Assembly: GCA_011389535.1 (NCBI GenBank)
Contig: JAABUE010000009.1
Span: 1 to 40,034 of the forward strand
Reading direction: 5' to 3'
DNA length: 40,034 bases
Source of the DNA: Anaerolineales bacterium
Lineage (GTDB): Bacteria > Chloroflexota > Anaerolineae > Anaerolineales > Villigracilaceae
The notes beneath the pieces were generated by a model. The model did no database searches and was not told the origin of the DNA. It saw only the letters and a program-made list of their open reading frames with translations. Positions 27,601-35,650 of the stretch are shown here, in pieces. How positions within the stretch are numbered: position 1 is the first letter of the stretch; each line of letters opens with the position of its first letter. The translations under genes were made by a program, and so were the position numbers.

Positions 27601-28684
27601 GCGGCGCGGGCACAAGATTCCCGTGCTGGTCGGCGGCGCAGCCATCAACCGTCGCTTTGGCCGCCGCATCCTGTTCACCGAAGATGGTGAAGCTTACGAC
27701 CCCGGCGTCTTCTACTGCAAGGATGCCTTCGAAGGCCTGGAGACGATGGATCAGCTCATCGTCCCTGAGAAGCGCGAGGAACTGCTTGCCCGTACCCGCC
27801 GCGATGCGGATATGGAAATGGGCCGCGCCTCCCAAAAACGGGCAGAAGATTCACCTAAAGAGCGCAGCACGATCATCCCGGCTCCCATTAGAGCGCCTGT
27901 CAAATTCGGCCAGCAGGTTGTCAAAGAGATGCCGTTGGAAATTGTTTTTCAGCACCTGAGCCGCAACGAACTCTACCGCCTGTCGTGGGGCGCGAAGAAC
28001 GCGCACGGCGAAGAGTGGAAAAAGCTGCAAAAAGAATTCGACGCCCGCCTGGACAAGATGAAGCGTGAAGCCCTGAAAACCGGCTGGCTCAAACCGCAGG
28101 CCGTCTATGGTTACTACCCCTGCCAGGCGGATGGCAACGATCTGCTCATCTATGAACCTGCCACACTAAATGGAACGGGCAACCCGCAAATCCTGACTCG
28201 CTTCTCCTTCCCCCGCCAGCCATACGGCGATTACCTGGCCCTCTCGGACTATTTCGCCAGCGTCGACTCCGGTCAGATGGACGTGGTCGCCCTCCAGGTC
28301 GTCACCGTCGGGCTGGAAGCCACCGAGCGTTTCGATGCCATGCAGGCCAAAGGCGATTACTCCGAAGCTTACTTCACCCACGGGCTGGCCGTTCAGACCG
28401 CCGAAGCGACCGCCGAATACCTGCACCACCACATCCGCCGCGAGCTTGGTATTGGCGAGGAACAGGGAAAACGTTACTCGTGGGGCTATCCCGCCATCCC
28501 TGAACTCGAAGATCACCGCAAAGTCTTTGACCTGTTGCCTGCGGTCGAGACAAAACTGGGCATGACCCTTTCGCCAGCCTACCAGTTGATCCCCGAGCAA
28601 TCCACCGCGGCTATCATCGTCCATCACAAGGACGCCAAATATTACAGCGTTGGCGAGTCCCGTGTGGAACAGTTGATGAAATAG
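24641..28684 (+). CDS. metH: Cobalamin-dependent methionine synthase carrying an in-frame DUF559 endonuclease-domain insertion
   Basis: HMT domain ([31 protein letters not shown]), pterin domain ([21 protein letters not shown]), cap/B12 domain ([26 protein letters not shown]), C-terminal activation domain; ATG at 24641 with AAGGAAA upstream. Confidence 0.95.
   Translation: [1347 protein letters not shown]
26645..26730. repeat. 86-nt multi-hairpin direct repeat, left copy, inside metH
   Basis: CGCTCCCTCACCCCTGGCCCCTCTCCCGCAGGGAGAGGGGAACAACTCCCTTCCCCCCTCGGGGGAAGGGACGGGGATGAGGGCGA. Confidence 0.95.
27103..27188. repeat. 86-nt multi-hairpin direct repeat, right copy, inside metH
   Basis: CGCTCCCTCACCCCTAACCCCTCTCCCGCAGGGAGAGGGGAATAACTCCCTTCCCCCGAGGGGGGAAGGGATGGGGATGAGGGCGA; 79/86 identical to the left copy by eye. 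Confidence 0.95.
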
Positions 28685-28693
28685 AATGATGGT

Positions 28694-28720
28694 GTAGAGC
28701 GAGATATTATCTCGCTCTAC
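28694..28720. repeat. 27-nt palindrome upstream of the RAYT gene
   Basis: GTAGAGCGAGATA-T-TATCTCGCTCTAC, 13-bp perfect arms. Confidence 0.95.
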
Positions 28721-28728
28721 GAACTGAC

Positions 28729-29373
28729 ATGAAAAATCTTGATTACCGCGAATACTATCGGCGAAATCTGCCTCACTTTCAACCGAGAGGGGCGACTTTC
28801 CTTGTAAATTTTCGTTTGGCAGGGTCTTTACCGGCTGCGGTGATTGAGCAATTGAAGGCCGAAACTCTAAAGCTTGAACAAAGACTTTTAAAAATATCAA
28901 ACAATGATGACAGGCTTAAATTGCGTGATCTTGAGCATCGCAAACTTTTTGACATATGGGACGATGCTCTACATTCCACAAAACATGGTCCGTTTTACTT
29001 GCAAGAAGATTTTGTAGCAGAAATTGTTGCCAATTCAATTCGTTATCACGATGGTGAATGGTTTGATGTGGAAGCGTTTTGCCTTATGCCGAATCACGTC
29101 CACCTTGTCTTGACTCCCTATAAAAAAACGGAAGCTACAGATTATAGCCTTACCCAAATTATGCATAACATAAAGCGAAATTCTGCTAAACAGGCCAACC
29201 AAGTACTGGGTCGGACAGGAGCATTCTGGCAGCACGAGAATTACGATCACTTTGTCCGCGATGCAGCTGAACTGGAGCGCATCATCAAGTATGTGCTCAA
29301 TAACCCAGTTAAAGCAGGTATTGTAGATGATTGGACCAAGTGGAAATGGTCTTATTGCAAATATGATTTGTAA
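28729..29373 (+). CDS. REP-associated tyrosine transposase (RAYT, Y1_Tnp/HUH family)
   Basis: DVEAFCLMPNHVHLVLTP (HUH), ITQ/TQIMHNIKRNSAKQANQVLGRTGAFWQHENYDHFVRDAAELERIIKYVLNNPVKAGIV. Confidence 0.92.
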   Translation: MKNLDYREYYRRNLPHFQPRGATFLVNFRLAGSLPAAVIEQLKAETLKLEQRLLKISNNDDRLKLRDLEHRKLFDIWDDALHSTKHGPFYLQEDFVAEIVANSIRYHDGEWFDVEAFCLMPNHVHLVLTPYKKTEATDYSLTQIMHNIKRNSAKQANQVLGRTGAFWQHENYDHFVRDAAELERIIKYVLNNPVKAGIVDDWTKWKWSYCKYDL

Positions 29374-29396
29374 AACGAGATAGTATTTCGTTCTAC
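29370..29396. repeat. 27-nt palindrome overlapping the RAYT stop codon
   Basis: GTAAAACGAGATA-G-TATTTCGTTCTAC; 22/27 identical to the upstream copy. Confidence 0.92.
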
Positions 29397-29407
29397 GTGG
29401 AAATATC

Positions 29408-29911
29408 ATGCCCTACAAATTCTGCCCCCAATGCGCTACGCCTTTAGTCTCCGCCGAAGTGGACGGCTGCTCACGTCTGAAATGCCCTACCTGCAATTTC
29501 GTTATCTGGGATAACCCCATCCCGGTGGTGGCGGCCATCGTTGAGCACGGAGGCAAAGTCATTTTGACACGCAGCAAGGGCTGGCCCGAGAAATGGCTCG
29601 GCATCGTGGCCGGATTCCTCGAGAACGGAGAAACCCCTGAAAACGGCGCCCTGCGTGAAGTCAAGGAAGAGCTCGGGCTAGACGCCGAGATCGTCAGTTT
29701 CCTCGGGCATTACCCCTTCGAATTGCGCAACCAGATCATTTTCGCATATCACGTCCGTGCTGAGGGCGAGATCACACTTGGCGAAGAATTGGAATCCATC
29801 AAAGTGTTGCCTCCTGAAGAAATCCGTCCATGGGATGTGGGCACCGGTCCGGCGTTGAAAGACTGGTTAGCAGGTAGAACAAAGGCAAAAACAGGCATGG
29901 AGGAGCAGTAG
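29408..29911 (+). CDS. NUDIX hydrolase with N-terminal zinc ribbon
   Basis: FCPQCATPL...LKCPTCNF; GFLENGETPENGALREVKEELGLDAEI Nudix box. Confidence 0.93.
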   Translation: MPYKFCPQCATPLVSAEVDGCSRLKCPTCNFVIWDNPIPVVAAIVEHGGKVILTRSKGWPEKWLGIVAGFLENGETPENGALREVKEELGLDAEIVSFLGHYPFELRNQIIFAYHVRAEGEITLGEELESIKVLPPEEIRPWDVGTGPALKDWLAGRTKAKTGMEEQ

Positions 29912-29920
29912 AATCATCCT

Positions 29921-31723
29921 ATGTTCCGTTTGAAAGATTGGCCATTCCGGGTTTTTCTTCTTGTAATTGCCGTCCTCGGTATCCTGCTCGTGCGTCACTA
30001 TGGCGAATCGTGGGACGAGCTCAAGTTCTACAAGTACGCGGATTTGTCAGTCCAGGCCTATAGCACCTGGCCCACTACAGGCGAAGTCCCGGAGTTCGGC
30101 AACACCTACGACAACTACGGTCCTGCCTATGTGATGCTTGTCAGCCTGGGTGCGGGTGCGCTTCAAACGATTATCCCCTGGGGCATCTCCGATTTGCGCC
30201 ACCTGCTCTATTTTTTTACCTTCCTGATAGGCATCTGGGCCTTTTACGCGCTTGCCAAACGCTGGCTAAGCCAGACCGCCGCTTTCGGAGCAACCGTCCT
30301 CTTCACGGCCCAACCGCTCTTTTGGGGTCACGCCTTTATCAGCCCCAAAGACATCCCGTTCCTGACCTTTTTCCTGCTCTCTCTTTTATGTGGATTGAGA
30401 CTCTTTGACCACCCCCGGCCGCTTTCGTTAAACGGACTTCCTTCCCGCTCCAAGCGGACTCTCCTCGTTCTGACCGCGCTCTGGCTTGCTTCGGTTTTCG
30501 TGCTATTCCTCGGTGTGGGTTTGATCCACTCGTGGATCGACAGCGCCGTCCGCGCAGCCGCCGCGGGTGAGCCGAACCTGGTCTCACGTATCGCGTCGGA
30601 TATCGATAAGGTCGAGCCCGAAGTGTATACACAGCGCTACTTCACCTTCTTCATCCAAGTTCGCCTCCTTTCTTTTACCTTGTTTTCTTGTCTACTTGTC
30701 TACCTGTATTACCGCATCGCCCCAACCACATTCCAAGCTCTAATCTCCATCCTCCCCGCCGGGATATTCCTGGGCCTCGCAACCTCCATCCGCATCCTCG
30801 GCCCGCTGGCAGGATTGCTTGCCGCGCTCTACGCATTCCGCAAAAACGGCACGAAAGCTGTTCCCATCCTCCTCATCTACGCAGGCATTGCTCTTGCCGC
30901 TATGTACGCTACCTGGCCTTATCTTTGGCCGGACCCAGCCGGTCGTTTTGTCGAGAGCCTGCAAGTGATGTCACAATATCCCTGGCCAGGACAGGTGCTT
31001 TTCAATGGCGTACAATACGAATCTACTGACATCCCGCGCTCGTACCTGCCTATGCTGTTGGGCATCCAGTTGACGGAGCCGGTCTGGGTGCTGTTCTTTG
31101 CCGGTTTGACGGTGGCAATCGCCGGTTTTGTGAAGAGGCGGGAATATGTCGATTTGCTGGTCTTAACTCTTGTCTGGTTTGCCCTGCCGCTGGCAGGTTT
31201 CATCCTCTCTCGCACGCCGTTGTACGATAATTTCCGCCAGATTTTCTTCATCCTGCCTCCGGTCTTTTTGATGGCAGCCATTGTCTTCGACAAGATCAAA
31301 TGGGTTGCACTTCAGACCGCGCTCATCGCGCTGGTCGTCCTGCCAGGCGTGATTGGCATTATACGCCTGCATCCGTACGAATACATTTACTACAATTCCT
31401 TTATCGGTGGCGAATCGGGTGCGTTCCGGCGCTTCGAACTGGATTACTGGGGCACGTCCTATCGCGAGGCCGCGGACTGGCTGAACGAAACCGCGCCGCC
31501 AGACGCCAATATCTGGGTGGACGGCCCGGCGCACCTGCTGGATATGTACCTGCGCGAGGATTTGAACCTGTACTCTACCTATGAGGCCGAACGCGCGGAA
31601 AAGTATGATTATGGAGTGTCTACTACTCGCTATGATCTGGATCGAATATCCTATCCGGATGCAAAAATCGTGCATGAGATCGAAAGAAGTGACGCCCTTT
31701 TAACGGTCATCAAACAGCCTTAA
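29921..31723 (+). CDS. Polytopic glycosyltransferase (GT39/ArnT-PMT-like) membrane protein
   Basis: GESWDELKFYKYADLS, many TM segments, SPKDIPFLTFFLLSL, C-terminal DYWGTSYREAADWLNETAPPDANIWVDGPAHLLD. Confidence 0.8.
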   Translation: MFRLKDWPFRVFLLVIAVLGILLVRHYGESWDELKFYKYADLSVQAYSTWPTTGEVPEFGNTYDNYGPAYVMLVSLGAGALQTIIPWGISDLRHLLYFFTFLIGIWAFYALAKRWLSQTAAFGATVLFTAQPLFWGHAFISPKDIPFLTFFLLSLLCGLRLFDHPRPLSLNGLPSRSKRTLLVLTALWLASVFVLFLGVGLIHSWIDSAVRAAAAGEPNLVSRIASDIDKVEPEVYTQRYFTFFIQVRLLSFTLFSCLLVYLYYRIAPTTFQALISILPAGIFLGLATSIRILGPLAGLLAALYAFRKNGTKAVPILLIYAGIALAAMYATWPYLWPDPAGRFVESLQVMSQYPWPGQVLFNGVQYESTDIPRSYLPMLLGIQLTEPVWVLFFAGLTVAIAGFVKRREYVDLLVLTLVWFALPLAGFILSRTPLYDNFRQIFFILPPVFLMAAIVFDKIKWVALQTALIALVVLPGVIGIIRLHPYEYIYYNSFIGGESGAFRRFELDYWGTSYREAADWLNETAPPDANIWVDGPAHLLDMYLREDLNLYSTYEAERAEKYDYGVSTTRYDLDRISYPDAKIVHEIERSDALLTVIKQP

Positions 31724-31729
31724 CAACGA

Positions 31730-31800
31730 GGGTTGCGTAGGCGGCGGGTCTTGATATATTCCTTCAAAATTACTCGACCGACGCCGCCCTATCGAAACCC
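31730..31800. repeat. TCGAG-type REP palindrome, copy 3
   Basis: GGGTTGCGTAGGCGGCG...ACTCGACCGACGCCGCCCTATCGAAACCC. Confidence 0.75.
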
Positions 31801-31812
31801 GGGAGAACTTTC

Positions 31813-33711
31813 ATGAGTACCTCAAAATTCTTGGATTTATTGGATAGTGGGCCCACATTGCTGGCTGACGGCGCGATGGGGACCATGCTGCACGGGCGTG
31901 GTGTTGGCTTCGACAAATGCTTCGATGAGCTGAATATCACTTCCCCCGCTGTTGTTGCGCAAGTGCATCGCGAATATATCGAAGCGGGCGCGCAGATTAT
32001 CCTGACCAATACGTTTGGCGCAAACCGTTATAAACTGCGCAAGCATGGCCTGGAAAAAAGTTTGACTCAGATCAACAGTGCCGGCGTGGAACTTATGCGC
32101 CGCGTGGTGGCGGCTTCCTTCAAGGATGTTTTTGTCGCGGGCGATATTGGCCCGCTGGGAGTACGCATCGCACCCTATGGACGTGTTTCGCGGGAGGAAG
32201 CGCGCGCTGCTTTTGGCGAACAGGTTTCTGCCCTGGCGGAAGCGGGCGCGGACCTGATCGTGATCGAGACCATGACCGACCTGTATGAGGTCCGGGAAGC
32301 AGTGCGGGCGGTGCGCGAAGTTTGCGCGTTGCCGGTGGTCGCTTCGGTCACGTTTACGCGCGACGACCGTACGCTGCTGGGCGATGACCCGGCCAAGGTG
32401 GCGCGTGTTTTGGCTGAAGAAGGCGCAGACGTAATCGGCGTCAACTGTTCGGGCGGACCTTCCCAGCTACTGCGCATCCTGCGCCAGATGCGGCAGGCTG
32501 TGCCAGTGCGGAGTGTGGCTGAGTCACTCTCTGAGGGGGGCAGCCGCCAGCATTTCTGGGTCAAACCGAATGCGGGTTGGCCGGAGCAGGTTGGGGGGCG
32601 CATTATGTATCCCGCCGAGGCAGATTACTTTGGCGATTACGCCCTGGCTTTTTGCGAGGCCGGGGCCAGCATCGTCGGTGGTTGCTGCGGTACAACCCCA
32701 GCCCACATCGCCGCGATGCGCGCCGCTCTGGACGCAAACCCGGAGGGCTGCAACACCTCATCTTTTGAGTTTATCGCGCCTCCCGAAACGGAGGAAGGCG
32801 AACTGACAACCGAGAAGCCCTCTCCCCTGGCCCAACGTATGACAAACGGGCAGTTTTCCATCGCCGTGGAAATGAGCCCGCCGCGCGGCCTTTCGACCCA
32901 CAAGCTGATTGCCGGCGCTTCGCTCCTGGCCGAAGCCGGCGCGGACGTGATCAACGTGGCCGACAGCCCCATGGCGCGCATGCGCATGTCCGCCTGGGCC
33001 GTGTGCGATGTGGTCAGGCGCCAGGTGGGCGTGGATACCACCCTGCACTTCCCCACCCGCGGGCGCAACCTGCTGCGCGTGCAGGGCGACTTGCTGGCCG
33101 CGCACGCGCTTGGCATCCGCAACGTGTTCGTTGTGATGGGAGATCCGACTTCGATCGGCGACTATCCCGAAGCAATGGACAACTACGATCTGGTTCCTTC
33201 CGGCCTGATCAAGCTCATCAAACAGGGTTTCAACGCCGGTGTGGACCATTCCGGCACCAGCATCGGCCAGCCGACCAATTTTTACGTCGGCGCGGCGCTC
33301 AACCTGTGCCCGCCTGACCCTGAACGTGAGATCAAGAACCTGCACCGCAAAGTCCTCAGCGGCACGGATTTCTTCCTGACCCAACCCATCTACCGCTCAG
33401 AGGATGGACCGCGGTTATTGGAACAGTACGAAGCCAGACATGGAGCGTTGAACAAGCCGATTTTGGCCGGGCTTTTGCCGCTGGTCAGCACGCGCCACGC
33501 CAATTTCCTGCACCATGAAGTGCCGGGGATTTTCATACCAGACGAGATGCTGGTGCGGATCGAGGCTGCCGGGGAGGAAGGCGCGCGCGTCGGGGTGGAA
33601 CTGGCGGTAGAACTGGTTGAGGGGCTCAAAAAGTGGGCCAGCGGCGTTTACATCATGCCTCAGTTCCATCGCTATGACATGGTCGCGGAGATCGTAGAAG
33701 CGGTAAAATAG
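31813..33711 (+). CDS. Bifunctional homocysteine S-methyltransferase / 5,10-methylenetetrahydrofolate reductase (YitJ-like)
   Basis: N-term [31 protein letters not shown]; C-term [38 protein letters not shown]...VFVVMGDP...[11 protein letters not shown]. Confidence 0.93.
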   Translation: [632 protein letters not shown]

Positions 33712-33714
33712 GAT

Positions 33715-33793
33715 TATGTCTGGCAAGTCCGACAGGTTCACATGTCTGACTGGTCAGATCTCGACATGTAAGACTTGTGAGACAAACAGACAT
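33715..33793. repeat. Period-9 GTC/GAC iterated-word palindrome overlapping the coaX start
   Basis: GTC (one GTT) at 33718, 33727, 33736, 33744, 33753; GAC at 33763, 33772, 33781, 33789; outer arms ATGTCTG/CAGACAT. Confidence 0.8.
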
Positions 33794-34556
33794 GCTTTTG
33801 ACCATTGACATCGGCAACACCAACCTGACCCTCGGCCTTTACAACGGCGCTGAACTCGGCCGTCACTGGCGGCTGGCCACCGACCACGCCCGCATGCCGG
33901 ATGAATACGGCTTGCAGTTCCTCGGCCTGCTCCAAAACGCCGGGCGGACGGTCGCCGAAGTGACTGGCATTGTGCTGGCTTCGGTTGTCCCGCAGTTGAC
34001 CGGGCGGGTGGTACAGGCCTGCCAGGAATACCTCAAACAGGAACCGCTGGTGGTCGATACCGGTGTCAAGACCGGTATCCGCATCCGCTACGAAGATCCA
34101 AGGGCCGTCGGCGCGGACCGCGTGGCTGATGCTGTAGCTGTTGTCAGTCTGTATGGCGGCCCGGCCTGCGTGATCGATTTCGGCACCGCCACTACCTTCA
34201 ATGCTGTCACCAGGGAAGGCGATTATCTGGGAGGCGCGATCACTGCCGGGGTCAACCTGGCGGCTGAAGCGCTTTACACACGCGCCGCCAAACTCCCGCG
34301 TATGGACTTGCAGCGCCCGCCCTCCGTTATTGGGCGCAACACAGTTCATGCCATGCAGTCGGGGTTGCTGTACGGGTACGTGAGCATGGTCGAGGGGATG
34401 GTGACTCGCTTCCGGTCCGAGTTAGGAAGCGATATGAAGGTCGTTGCCACCGGCGGCCTGGCCGAAGTCATCGCCAAAGAGACTGACGTGATCGACATCA
34501 TCTCCCCCTGGCTCACCCTGGAAGGCTTGCGCATTATCTGGGAACTCAATCAATAG
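33792..34556 (+). CDS. coaX: Type III pantothenate kinase
   Basis: MLLTIDIGNTNLTLGLYNG, DYLGGAITAGVNLAAEALYTRAAKLPRMDL, ATGGLAEVIAKET. Confidence 0.95.
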   Translation: MLLTIDIGNTNLTLGLYNGAELGRHWRLATDHARMPDEYGLQFLGLLQNAGRTVAEVTGIVLASVVPQLTGRVVQACQEYLKQEPLVVDTGVKTGIRIRYEDPRAVGADRVADAVAVVSLYGGPACVIDFGTATTFNAVTREGDYLGGAITAGVNLAAEALYTRAAKLPRMDLQRPPSVIGRNTVHAMQSGLLYGYVSMVEGMVTRFRSELGSDMKVVATGGLAEVIAKETDVIDIISPWLTLEGLRIIWELNQ

Positions 34557-34558
34557 CC

Positions 34559-34628
34559 GATGGTCGAGTGGCGGCAGGTTTCGATATGCCGTTTCACAGC
34601 ACTCAACCGCCGCCGTATCGAGACCATC
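34559..34628. repeat. TCGAG-type REP palindrome, copy 4
   Basis: GATGGTCGAGTGGCGGCAGGTTTCGATATGCCG...ACTCAACCGCCGCCGTATCGAGACCATC. Confidence 0.85.
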
Positions 34629-34646
34629 ATACTTTTCATAAACCAA

Positions 34647-35642
34647 ATGAAACAACTTATTATTCTTTTGACTTTAGTGATATCCATATTGTTAACAGCT
34701 TGTAGCGGGACAACAATCGTGGCTGCCCCCATAGTGACTGCTGAGATCGACTTGTCACCAACATTGACCAAAACTCCAGGGGCCACTTCAACTCCCATCT
34801 CTACACCTACCGTCACCCCCACGAATACCATTACATCTACCCCAACGCCTACCTGGGTGGCACAGGGCCCTGATGCGGTTGTTGTGCCAATTTTGCTTTA
34901 TCACCGCCTCGGTACTTCTCCCACCAACAACCCTTATTACATTCCTCCTGAGAAATTCGAAGAACAGATGAAATTACTCCACGATTGGGAGTACACGGTT
35001 ATCCCGGTCGAGCTGCTGGTCAAGGCCATCACTGAAGGCGCTGACCTGCCTCCTCGCCCGGTCATCATCACCTTCGATGATGGCGACATCAGCGTTTACA
35101 CCACCGCCTTCCCCATCATGCAGAAATATGGACTGACCGGTGTGACCTATATCGTGGGCAATTATATGGGGACCGAAGGTTACATGTCCCCCGACCAGCT
35201 CAAAGAGCTTGTCGCCGCCGGCTGGGAAATGGGCAGCCATAGCCGCAGCCACCGCAACTTGACCAAGCTGGAGTCAGCCGTGCAACGGATGGAGATCGTA
35301 CAAGCGCGCAAAGTCTTGCAAGAAGCAACAGGTGACCAGGTGCTAAGCTTTGCCTACCCCTTTGGCATCATGAATTCCGGGGTTGGCAGTTACGTTCATT
35401 TTGCCGGCTACGTTGCTGCCATGGGACTGGGCTTCACTCCTGACCAGGGTAAAAACAATCTCTTCTGGCTGCAACGCCGCGACATCAAAGGTGAATACGA
35501 TATCAAACGATTCGCCAGTTACCTGCCCTGGCAGGGGGATCCTGGCTTTATGCCCACGGATACGCCTACTCCCACACCAACCGCCTCGCGCACGCCCATC
35601 CCCACATACACGCTGTTTTCCACCAGCACAACACAACCGTAG
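34647..35642 (+). CDS. Polysaccharide deacetylase (NodB-like) lipoprotein
   Basis: Lipobox LLTACSG; Thr/Pro-rich linkers; PVIITFDDGDISVYTTAFPIMQKYGLTGVTYIVGNY, EMGSHSRSHRNLTKL. Confidence 0.92.
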   Translation: MKQLIILLTLVISILLTACSGTTIVAAPIVTAEIDLSPTLTKTPGATSTPISTPTVTPTNTITSTPTPTWVAQGPDAVVVPILLYHRLGTSPTNNPYYIPPEKFEEQMKLLHDWEYTVIPVELLVKAITEGADLPPRPVIITFDDGDISVYTTAFPIMQKYGLTGVTYIVGNYMGTEGYMSPDQLKELVAAGWEMGSHSRSHRNLTKLESAVQRMEIVQARKVLQEATGDQVLSFAYPFGIMNSGVGSYVHFAGYVAAMGLGFTPDQGKNNLFWLQRRDIKGEYDIKRFASYLPWQGDPGFMPTDTPTPTPTASRTPIPTYTLFSTSTTQP

Positions 35643-35650
35643 GGAACTCT

